17,562 nt of DNA. It comes from UBA7236 sp031372705 (lineage in GTDB: Bacteria > Bacteroidota > Bacteroidia > Chitinophagales > BACL12). The DNA lies in assembly GCA_031372705.1 (NCBI GenBank), contig JANMLV010000018.1, positions 1-17,562 on the forward strand. Reading direction: 5' to 3'. The notes beneath the pieces are model-generated. The model saw only the letters and a program-made list of their open reading frames with translations, was not told where the DNA came from and did no database searches. A program made the position numbers and the translations under genes. Positions 1 through 5,560 of the stretch are shown here, piece after piece (the stretch's first letter is position 1; each line of letters opens with the position of its first letter).

Positions 1-135
1 CTTGCCGGCGCCCGAGGTGGCGGTGACGATCATGTCCATCGCCGCGACGTGCGCATCGGCGCTGGCCGACAGCACGACGCGGGCATCGGGCGTCTCGCGC
101 AGGATCGACGCCTTCAGCGCCAGCAGCTTGGCGGT
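1..135. other. Foreign high-GC segment, probable chimeric contig end
   Basis: Bases 1-120 contain about 87 G/C by eye count (~72%), against ~45% at 181-240. Read on the minus strand in the frame of the adjoining sortilin-like gene, it stays open and encodes an Ala/Val-rich sequence with ETPDARVVLSASADA and MDMIVTATSGAGK. The latter resembles Rossmann-type dehydrogenase segments from high-GC proteobacteria and does not resemble Asp-box repeats. The change falls near 133-145, just after the Asp box TNDFGKSWT. A length close to one short sequencing read at the very end of the window favours a misassembled or chimeric read over gene transfer. The enzyme family is not securely identified. Confidence 0.75.
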
Positions 136-2052
136 CCACGACTTACCGAAGTCATTAGTGTAGTAAACATAAGTTTTCATATCGCCTTGTCGGTGACCAT
201 CAAATGTAACAAAAGCACCACCTTTATCGAAGTTATCGGCATCAATTCCGCTTACAAAAGCGCCTTCAGGAGCATCCTTAATTTTCTTGTTTAGCAGGGT
301 CCAAGTTTTGCCGCCATCTGTAGTTACTTGCACATTGCCATCGTCGGTTCCAACCCAAATAACATTTTCATCTATTGGCGATTCTGAAATGCTGAAAATA
401 GTTGTGTTGTTCTCTGCTGTGGTATTGTCGGCCGTTAGTCCGCCACTTTTTTCTTGCTGCTGCCTGTCGGCATTGTCGGTTGTTAAATCCGGCGAAATGC
501 GCTCCCAGGTATCTCCCTGATCTTTAGACCGGAACAAATATTGCGACCCGACATACAACCATCCCGTTTTTTTACCGAAAACAACCGGTGTATTCCAATT
601 GTACCTTAGGTCTTTGGTAGTTGCATCGGGGAAAGGTTTAATATATTTCGATTCGCCTGTTTTCAAATTGGAACGGTAAATCCTGCCACCTTGATATTGC
701 CAATAAACGATATTATTGTCGTTTTTATCAGCGTAGGCATTAAAACCATCTCCAACACCTATAGTTTCCCAATCGCTGTTCTGTATTCCTCCGGAATTGC
801 TGCTAGGGCCTTTCCAACTGCCGTTATCCTGCAATCCGCCATACACATTGTAGGGAGTTTGCATATCGGCACTCACATGGTAAAACTGCGAAACCGGTAA
901 GTTTTCACAATGGCTCCACGTATTTCCCTTGTCACGCGATATGTAAACACCGCCATCAGTGCCCAAATACATCAGCCTATTGTCTTTCGGGCTAACATAT
1001 AAAGCATGTAAATCTCCGTGATATCCGCCGCCTTCAACTGAAGCGCCCTGGAATATCTTGCCCCCGTTGGTGCTAACCATTAAACTAAAACCGGGTTTAT
1101 AAACGCGCTGACCGTCAATTGGATCAGGATATACTAAGCTGAAGTAAAATGGACGTTCACCCATTGCAGCTTGTGTGCTCATTTGCATCCACGTGCTGCC
1201 ATTGTCGTCCGATTTATATAATGCCGATTTATCAGATTCCACCAAAGCGTAAACACTAAATGGTGCAACCGGTGATACCGCCACAGCGATGCGCCCAAGC
1301 GTTTCTGCAGGCAAGCCTTCCGTTATTTTGGTCCAATTAGCACCACCGTCGCTAGAACGGTAAAGGGCACTACCCGGGCCTCCCGACCTGAAATCATAAG
1401 CGCTTCTGCGGTGATCCCACATGGCGGCATATAACACAGCCGGATTCTGAGGGTCCATAGCCAAGCTGGCACAACCGGTCGATTGGTTTACATACAGTTG
1501 CTTAGTCCAGGTTTTGCCGCCATCAATAGTCTTAAATACGCCACGTTCTTCGCTATCGCTCCATAATGCGCCTAAAACAGCCACATAAACAATATTGCTA
1601 TTGGTTGGGTCGATGATAATTTTGGCAATGCGTTCACTATTGGCCAATCCCATAAATTCGAATTGAGCACCGGCATTTGATGTTTTATAAATGCCAGTTC
1701 CAACGCTCACGCTGTTGCGGGTCCATGGTTCGCCTGTGCCAACCCAAACGGTATCAGGATGCTGCTGGTCGATGCAAATGGAACCTATCGATTGTGAATA
1801 GTCATCAAATATCGGCTTGAAAGTGGTGCCTTGGTTTTTCGATTTCCATAAGCCTCCGCCGGCAGCTCCAACGTAAACAATGTTAGGATCTTTATTCACT
1901 GCATCAATTGCGGCAATCCTTCCACTCATGCGCGCCGGACCAATATGCCTGCCTTCTATGGCACTAAATGTTGCATCTGTAATTGTGTTTTGAGCAATTG
2001 CCGAAATGGAAATCAGCCATGCAAGGCCTAGCAGTTTAATGTTTTTAGTCAT
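1..2052 (-). CDS. VPS10/sortilin-like Asp-box (BNR) repeat protein, C-terminus missing
   Basis: Secreted protein of the sortilin/VPS10 beta-propeller type common in Bacteroidota, often annotated as 'glycosyl hydrolase' although catalytic activity is unproven. The start at 2050-2052 gives a signal peptide (KLLGLAWLISISAIAQ). All 684 codons to the window edge are open. Asp-box motifs are visible throughout: SKNQGTTF, TIDGGKTW, SSDGGANW, SDDNGSTW, SRDKGNTW, SKDQGDTW, TTDGGKTW and TNDFGKSW; they mark blade turns. Related proteins usually exceed 1000 residues, so the C-terminal third, including any T9SS sorting domain, is absent. Residues from about 641 onward are the foreign high-GC tail and should not be treated as part of this protein. 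It follows the LolA-like gene after a terminator and a 118-bp gap, so it probably has its own promoter. No Shine-Dalgarno sequence is seen. Substrate or ligand is unknown. Confidence 0.85.
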   Translation of the reverse strand, partial: MTKNIKLLGLAWLISISAIAQNTITDATFSAIEGRHIGPARMSGRIAAIDAVNKDPNIVYVGAAGGGLWKSKNQGTTFKPIFDDYSQSIGSICIDQQHPDTVWVGTGEPWTRNSVSVGTGIYKTSNAGAQFEFMGLANSERIAKIIIDPTNSNIVYVAVLGALWSDSEERGVFKTIDGGKTWTKQLYVNQSTGCASLAMDPQNPAVLYAAMWDHRRSAYDFRSGGPGSALYRSSDGGANWTKITEGLPAETLGRIAVAVSPVAPFSVYALVESDKSALYKSDDNGSTWMQMSTQAAMGERPFYFSLVYPDPIDGQRVYKPGFSLMVSTNGGKIFQGASVEGGGYHGDLHALYVSPKDNRLMYLGTDGGVYISRDKGNTWSHCENLPVSQFYHVSADMQTPYNVYGGLQDNGSWKGPSSNSGGIQNSDWETIGVGDGFNAYADKNDNNIVYWQYQGGRIYRSNLKTGESKYIKPFPDATTKDLRYNWNTPVVFGKKTGWLYVGSQYLFRSKDQGDTWERISPDLTTDNADRQQQEKSGGLTADNTTAENNTTIFSISESPIDENVIWVGTDDGNVQVTTDGGKTWTLLNKKIKDAPEGAFVSGIDADNFDKGGAFVTFDGHRQGDMKTYVYYTNDFGKSWTAKLLALKASILRETPDARVVLSASADAHVAAMDMIVTATSGAGK

Positions 2053-2074
2053 AATTCAATATATTAGGTAATAT

Positions 2075-2105
2075 TTATAACATATTGAAATACAATATAT
2101 TATAA
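2075..2105. repeat. AT-rich inverted repeat upstream of the sortilin-like gene
   Basis: Arms 2075-2087 (ttataacatattg) and 2093-2105 (caatatattataa) pair at 12 of 13 positions around a 5-nt loop. It lies 23 bp upstream of the start codon at 2052, in the expected promoter/5' leader region. It could be an operator or a leader hairpin, or a chance product of AT-rich sequence. No consensus TAnnTTTG element was found here. Confidence 0.45.
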
Positions 2106-2130
2106 TAGTAAACTTTTTTAAAAAGGCATA

Positions 2131-2162
2131 AAAAAAGGAGATAAACATAAGTCCATCTCCTT
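2131..2162 (-). terminator. Rho-independent terminator of the LolA-like gene
   Basis: On the minus strand an 8-bp perfect stem (AAGGAGAT / ATCTCCTT; plus-strand arms 2135-2142 and 2155-2162) with a 12-nt loop is followed directly by a T run (plus-strand A run 2131-2136, partly inside the stem). It begins 9 bp after the stop codon at 2171, the right place to end the lipoprotein-sorting gene and to insulate the sortilin-like gene. Confidence 0.75.
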
Positions 2163-2170
2163 AAATTAAA

Positions 2171-2896
2171 TTATTCTGCGGCGACAGGTTTGTCGAATAT
2201 TTTGGCATCATACACCAAATCAAATTCATATTTGTCGATTACAATAACTTCACCGGTTTGGCCATTATAGCGGTTTTCAATTTTGCCGGCTAATGTTAAA
2301 CCATCCACTTGCATGTAGTTGCTGAAATAGGTATCGCTCTCAACTTCTACACCTGAAAACTTCGTTTTTATATGTGTTTTTAGGATGAGGTTCGTTTCAA
2401 CATCAATAAAATAGCTGTAAACACTGGTATCTTTCGTGGTTACGTCAATTTTATAGCATGAAGTGCCTTCAACATCTTCCAATTTATCGAACTTGGCTTC
2501 ATAACCTTTGTCCTTCCAATCCCATAACATGCCATCCATATCTGCTTGAATGGTAACCGATTTCATTTGATCTTCAGGAACCGGTTCTGCTTCAGTTGTG
2601 CCTGCAAATGGGTTAAGAATCCATGCTTCTGTTCCATTATAAGTTTGCACAAAAGTCATTCCCTGAAAGGTTCCTTCAATTCTAAAACTGCTTGGGCGCG
2701 ATGAAATCTGCTTAAAAGGGATTTCAAGGCCACTTTGAACCAATTTTCCTGTAAGGGTAAGGGTTTCTACTTTTTTCAACTTTTTTTGGCCAACTGCCTC
2801 AAAATGGTCAGCTAAAATGTCTTTAAGGTTTTGTGCTTGCGCTGTAGATGTGGCTATTACAATAAACATTGTAACAACTGATAAGATTTTTTTCAT
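2171..2896 (-). CDS. LolA/LolB-like outer membrane lipoprotein-sorting protein
   Basis: A 241-residue protein with a Sec signal peptide (MKKILSVVTMFIVIATSTAQAQ). There is no lipobox cysteine at the cleavage region, so it is probably periplasmic. The mature part starts LKDILADHFEAVGQKKLKKV and continues as alternating beta strands typical of the LolA/LolB half-barrel. Features include GTFQGMTFVQTYNGTEAWILNPF near residues 95-118, a central YKIDVTTKDTSVYSYFIDVETNLIL (about 168-192), and a late YMQVDGLTLAGKIENRYNGQ. This pattern matches Bacteroidota proteins named 'outer membrane lipoprotein-sorting protein'; whether it truly transports lipoproteins is not shown. Length is normal for the group. 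The single ATG at 2894-2896 gives the signal peptide directly. A terminator follows the stop, so it is probably monocistronic or the last gene of a short unit. Confidence 0.75.
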   Translation of the reverse strand: MKKILSVVTMFIVIATSTAQAQNLKDILADHFEAVGQKKLKKVETLTLTGKLVQSGLEIPFKQISSRPSSFRIEGTFQGMTFVQTYNGTEAWILNPFAGTTEAEPVPEDQMKSVTIQADMDGMLWDWKDKGYEAKFDKLEDVEGTSCYKIDVTTKDTSVYSYFIDVETNLILKTHIKTKFSGVEVESDTYFSNYMQVDGLTLAGKIENRYNGQTGEVIVIDKYEFDLVYDAKIFDKPVAAE

Positions 2897-2922
2897 AAAA
2901 TGATTTGATAAATTTGAATTGG

Positions 2923-2949
2923 TAAAATTAGATTTGTTTTAACAAACAA
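2923..2949 (-). promoter_or_regulatory. Possible promoter for the LolA-like gene
   Basis: On the minus strand TTG (2947-2949) is followed after 16 nt by TAATTTTA (2923-2930), one mismatch from the Bacteroidota TAnnTTTG -7 element, 26 nt before the ATG. The spacing is slightly short and the region is AT-rich, so a chance match is possible. Confidence 0.25.
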
Positions 2950-3021
2950 TGGACTTCAACGTGTTAACAACAGGTTAAAGTTTGCAGGTAGCTGCAAATC
3001 TTGAGCCAAGAAATGTAGCTG

Positions 3022-4266
3022 TCAATTTACTATAATACGGCTGTAGCTGCGCGTATCCCCGGCGTCCATTTGCAAAATATACAAACCGGCAGGTAGGTCG
3101 GCAATTTTAATCAGTACTTCATCAATACCGGTATGCACATCTATTGGCATCTTATTTCCGTTTGCAGAAAGCAAGGTGTAATTGCAGGATTCAGCACCGG
3201 CAACCTCTACTACAAAGTAATTATCTGCAGGAATTGGGTAGATTTCGATAGGTGTTTTTATTTCAACCGGCGCTATTTTTTGCTCTTTTGCAGTTCCGCC
3301 GGCATCCATATAACTAAGTCTGTAATATGATTTTCCGTTAAGCGGATTCGTATCGTGCAGGTTGTAACTGTTCGCTTCATTTGCTTCCAACAGCGCAAAT
3401 AACTCCCAATCGCTGCCGTTTCTGCTCTTTGCCAATTCAAAATAGTAACCGGGTTTATGATCGGTAGTTGTCCATTTTAACTGCACACCCTCATTTGATT
3501 TGGCTGCGGTAAAATCCAATACTCCTTCCGACAAAATCAATCCGCACATTAAATACATATAACTGTGCATATTTTGTCGAATGTTTACGCACTCGGTATT
3601 CGGCCAATGCCACGACGCGGTTGTCATGGTGCCAAAAAATACATGGCCGATTCCCCAGCTTTTTTCAGAAAGCACCCATTGATCGGGTGTATAGGTATCA
3701 ACAATTAATGGTGTTAAATCGGAACCGGTAATATAACCGTGCGAATAGGACGGTCCCCACATTTCCAAAGCTAAAGGTGTAAAAGGTCCATTCCATATCG
3801 GGTGGGTGAGCGCATCGGTTCCATACATCACATCTCCGGGCCAGGCATAAGGATACCATAGCCAAACATCACCAAATCCGCAACTCAATCCATCTCCAAC
3901 ATTGGGTGCGGCATTAATAAACAGACTGCCACCATCAAAAACCAATTGTTCAATGAGTGTTTGATTGGTGCTAAAAAAGGTTTCCATATAGTCGGTATGG
4001 CCTTCGCCGCCTTCCATAAATACATAGCAGGTATTGTCGTTAAAAATGGCATTCGCATCCGCATATTCAAAATAGTCGAGCGACCACCCTCCGGGTCCGA
4101 AAACAGCATCAAGTGTAAGTGGGTTTGAATTTGGATAGGGTGCCCATCCGCAGCACCAAGGCTCATCCATATCGGCACGCAGATAATATACACCTGTGGG
4201 TTGGGTAAAGCTAGTGCAATACCAAAAAAGGAGTGTGACGAGCAAGCAGAGGCTATTCTTACTCAT
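3022..4266 (-). CDS. T9SS-sorted surface protein with GATase/ThuA-like N-terminal domain
   Basis: A 414-residue protein with three parts. The signal peptide is SLCLLVTLLFWYCTSFTQ. Residues ~24-245 form an aromatic-rich domain (GVYYLRADMDEPWCC at the start, then QLVFDGGSLFINAAPN, and VFFGTMTTASWHWPN) whose strand-Gly-Gly pattern resembles the class I glutamine amidotransferase/ThuA-like fold; I see no convincing nucleophile-elbow Cys or catalytic triad. Residues ~250-335 resemble a fibronectin-III-like linker (KLKWTTTDHKPGYYFELAKS). Residues ~338-414 are a type A T9SS sorting domain (EIYPIPADN, ADLPAGLYILQM, SRIIVN), predicting export through T9SS and cell-surface attachment or release. A consensus promoter lies just upstream. 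Neighbours are on the same strand but 125 and 216 bp away, so it is probably its own unit. The sorting domain is certain; the N-terminal assignment is tentative. Confidence 0.8.
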   Translation of the reverse strand: MSKNSLCLLVTLLFWYCTSFTQPTGVYYLRADMDEPWCCGWAPYPNSNPLTLDAVFGPGGWSLDYFEYADANAIFNDNTCYVFMEGGEGHTDYMETFFSTNQTLIEQLVFDGGSLFINAAPNVGDGLSCGFGDVWLWYPYAWPGDVMYGTDALTHPIWNGPFTPLALEMWGPSYSHGYITGSDLTPLIVDTYTPDQWVLSEKSWGIGHVFFGTMTTASWHWPNTECVNIRQNMHSYMYLMCGLILSEGVLDFTAAKSNEGVQLKWTTTDHKPGYYFELAKSRNGSDWELFALLEANEANSYNLHDTNPLNGKSYYRLSYMDAGGTAKEQKIAPVEIKTPIEIYPIPADNYFVVEVAGAESCNYTLLSANGNKMPIDVHTGIDEVLIKIADLPAGLYILQMDAGDTRSYSRIIVN

Positions 4267-4304
4267 AAGGAAATTGGATTAGGCTGTTAGTAAATGTCGC
4301 TTAT

Positions 4305-4333
4305 CAAATTTACCCAAATTTTAACACTACAAA
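4305..4333 (-). promoter_or_regulatory. Consensus Bacteroidota promoter for the GATase-like T9SS gene
   Basis: On the minus strand TTTG (plus 4330-4333), 17 nt, then TAAATTTG (plus 4305-4312) match the Bacteroidota primary sigma consensus TTTG/TAnnTTTG exactly. The -7 element ends 38 nt before the ATG at 4266, giving a leader of roughly 30 nt. This is the cleanest promoter in the window. Confidence 0.65.
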
Positions 4334-4433
4334 GAAATTAAGGTATTGATAAACAGGAAGTTACATGCTAAATTTATTGAATTGGCTCTCCCAATTATCT
4401 GAAATTCAACTTTACCAAGCGTTACAGCCTGAA

Positions 4434-4457
4434 AATAGCATGTGTACACATGTTATT
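4434..4457. repeat. 24-nt palindrome downstream of the DUF922-like gene
   Basis: Half-sites aatagcatgtgt (4434-4445) and acacatgttatt (4446-4457) form a palindrome with a perfect 14-nt core and one G-T wobble. It begins 26 bp past the stop codon of the metalloprotease-like gene. In RNA it would be a strong hairpin with a four-T run behind it on the minus strand, so it may serve as a weak terminator; being symmetric with no spacer, it could equally be a dimeric-repressor operator. Confidence 0.5.
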
Positions 4458-4482
4458 CTTGTTTTAGTGAAGTAAGGAATTG

Positions 4483-5046
4483 TTAAAATTTGACCGGAAC
4501 TTTAAACGTATCAGTGGCAAAAACTGACATGTTCGCCAAATCTTTTTGAATATTGGTATTCCATTTCTTCTGTTCTTCGGGTAAACGACTGAAATCGGTG
4601 GCGATATCATATACACTGTCGGCGGTATTCATGCTTTTATGGGCATTTTTTTCTAATTCGCGCAAAACAGACTGGTAATTTTTATAAGTTAAAGTAGCAC
4701 CTTGTATCGATTGTTTGAGTTTTCTCGCATACAGTTCGGTAATGTCGAAATGGGTTTGTTCATGCGATAAAATATAAGCGGAAGTATCGCCGCTATACCA
4801 TGAAGTGCTGCGATCAAAAAATGCTTCCACAACAATAATTAATGAGTCTTGTCGCGCAGTGCCTTTAAATCCCATTTGAAATCCTACATATGAAATTGCC
4901 TTAGCATTAATATCCGGATCAGGAGTGCCCTGAAAATCTTTCCACTTCAATTTCACATTATTGTCGTGGTTAACAATATTACGCTCAGCACCCGTAAATG
5001 CCGCCAAAAATAGTCCAAGTAATATCAAAATAAATTTAGAGCTCAT
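4483..5046 (-). CDS. DUF922-like putative zinc-dependent protease, exported
   Basis: A 187-residue protein with a signal peptide (KFILILLGLFLAAFTGA). The mature part has KLKWKDFQGTPDPD (residues ~32-45) and, at residues 94-104, SHEQTHFDITE, containing a complete HEXXH zinc motif (His95, Glu96, His99) and a downstream Glu104 as a possible third ligand. The HEQ-HFDI block and the preceding 'W-DF-G-PD' segment are the hallmarks of the DUF922 family of putative secreted Zn-dependent proteases; length is typical. C-terminal residues 140-187 are mostly helical with no further motif. Substrate and activity are unknown. A TACATTTG -7-like element sits 17 bp upstream of the start. Downstream lies a palindrome that may end transcription. 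Confidence 0.75.
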   Translation of the reverse strand: MSSKFILILLGLFLAAFTGAERNIVNHDNNVKLKWKDFQGTPDPDINAKAISYVGFQMGFKGTARQDSLIIVVEAFFDRSTSWYSGDTSAYILSHEQTHFDITELYARKLKQSIQGATLTYKNYQSVLRELEKNAHKSMNTADSVYDIATDFSRLPEEQKKWNTNIQKDLANMSVFATDTFKVPVKF

Positions 5047-5062
5047 GCCGATTATTGATGCG

Positions 5063-5070
5063 CAAATGTA
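5063..5070 (-). promoter_or_regulatory. -7 element of the DUF922-like gene
   Basis: The minus strand reads TACATTTG, an exact TAnnTTTG match 17 nt before the ATG at 5044-5046. No TTG is present at the expected -33 distance, so it would be a half promoter with a very short leader. Confidence 0.35.
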
Positions 5071-5131
5071 GAGATAATTCTAATTATTGCTCAGCCGGGT
5101 CTTTGGGATGTAAATAGGCGCTATTGATTAA

Positions 5132-5160
5132 CATTGGTTTTCCAATCCCAAATTTTGTTC
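5132..5160 (+). repeat. 29-nt direct repeat, copy 1
   Basis: Begins cattggttttccaatcccaa and is identical over 29 nt to 5485-5513. It contains its own small hairpin (attgg-tttt-ccaat). After an 18-nt palindrome a second shared block, ttgttcaatcttgttcaat (5179-5197), follows; in copy 2 the same block comes after only 4 nt. Confidence 0.85.
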
Positions 5161-5178
5161 TCCCGATAGCTATCGGGA
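5161..5178. repeat. Perfect 18-nt palindrome
   Basis: tcccgatag/ctatcggga is a perfect palindrome. From memory this motif recurs between genes in many Bacteroidota genomes. It sits exactly between the two conserved blocks of direct-repeat copy 1 and is absent from copy 2, as if inserted there. Confidence 0.8.
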
Positions 5179-5210
5179 TTGTTCAATCTTGTTCAATCAA
5201 TAAATTTCCA

Positions 5211-5414
5211 GTCCGAGCAGTGGTGCTTGCTACCCGAAAAAATCAATTAATCTTAGCAAAACCCTGCGATAATTGGGACGGAGAAATTATCAGGTTAATA
5301 AAAACCAGTAGAATTAATTAACTGTCCAACTAAATTGTAATTTGTTGCAATCATCGTTCGCAGGGTTTTGTCGATATTTTATTTTTTATTTGAGGCAAGC
5401 ACCGCTGCTCGGAC
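5211..5414. repeat. Nested inverted repeat (MITE- or REP-like element)
   Basis: The outer arms 5211-5230 (gtccgagcagtggtgcttgc) and 5395-5414 are inverted copies with one mismatch in 20. The inner arms 5257-5269 (caaaaccctgcga) and 5358-5370 match perfectly over 13. Short outer pairing (aatttcc at 5203-5209 with ggaaatt at 5424-5430) extends it. The ~88-bp centre is non-coding. The whole could fold as a long cruciform. Size and structure suggest a non-autonomous mobile element or structured intergenic repeat; no transposase is nearby. Confidence 0.65.
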
Positions 5415-5442
5415 ATTTCTTCGGGAAATTATGAATTCACTA

Positions 5443-5475
5443 TTGTAACAATGCTTCAAATTTCAAATGTTACAA
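5443..5475. repeat. Small hairpin between the inverted repeat and direct-repeat copy 2
   Basis: ttgtaaca (5443-5450) and tgttacaa (5468-5475) are perfect 8-bp inverted copies with a 17-nt loop. Confidence 0.5.
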
Positions 5476-5484
5476 CGGTTTGAG

Positions 5485-5513
5485 CATTGGTTTTCCAATC
5501 CCAAATTTTGTTC
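5485..5513 (+). repeat. 29-nt direct repeat, copy 2
   Basis: Identical to 5132-5160. It is followed by the shared block ttgttcaatcttgttcaat at 5518-5536. It lies 48 bp past the stop codon of the TonB receptor gene, so its hairpin may also sit in that transcript's 3' end. Confidence 0.85.
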
Positions 5514-5560
5514 AATTTTGTTCAATCTTGTTCAATTAACAAATCCTCACCCATCCTCTC

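Larger units (their letters stand above)
5047..5560. other. 514-bp intergenic region built of repeats
   Basis: No credible gene. The region holds a 29-nt direct repeat 353 bp apart, an 18-nt palindrome, a nested pair of inverted repeats, a smaller hairpin and short TTGTTCAA-type tandem repeats (5507-5536). These are listed separately. The plus-strand open frame at 5124-5321 is made of the repeats themselves and has no homology I recognise. Confidence 0.7.

Noticed and set aside
49..294. 81-codon plus-strand open frame at the left edge
   Set aside because: Spans the chimeric junction and is antisense to the continuous sortilin-like frame.
5124..5321. 65-codon plus-strand open frame in the intergenic region
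   Set aside because: It runs through the direct repeat, the palindrome and one inverted-repeat arm, has no recognisable domain, and is best explained by the repeats.
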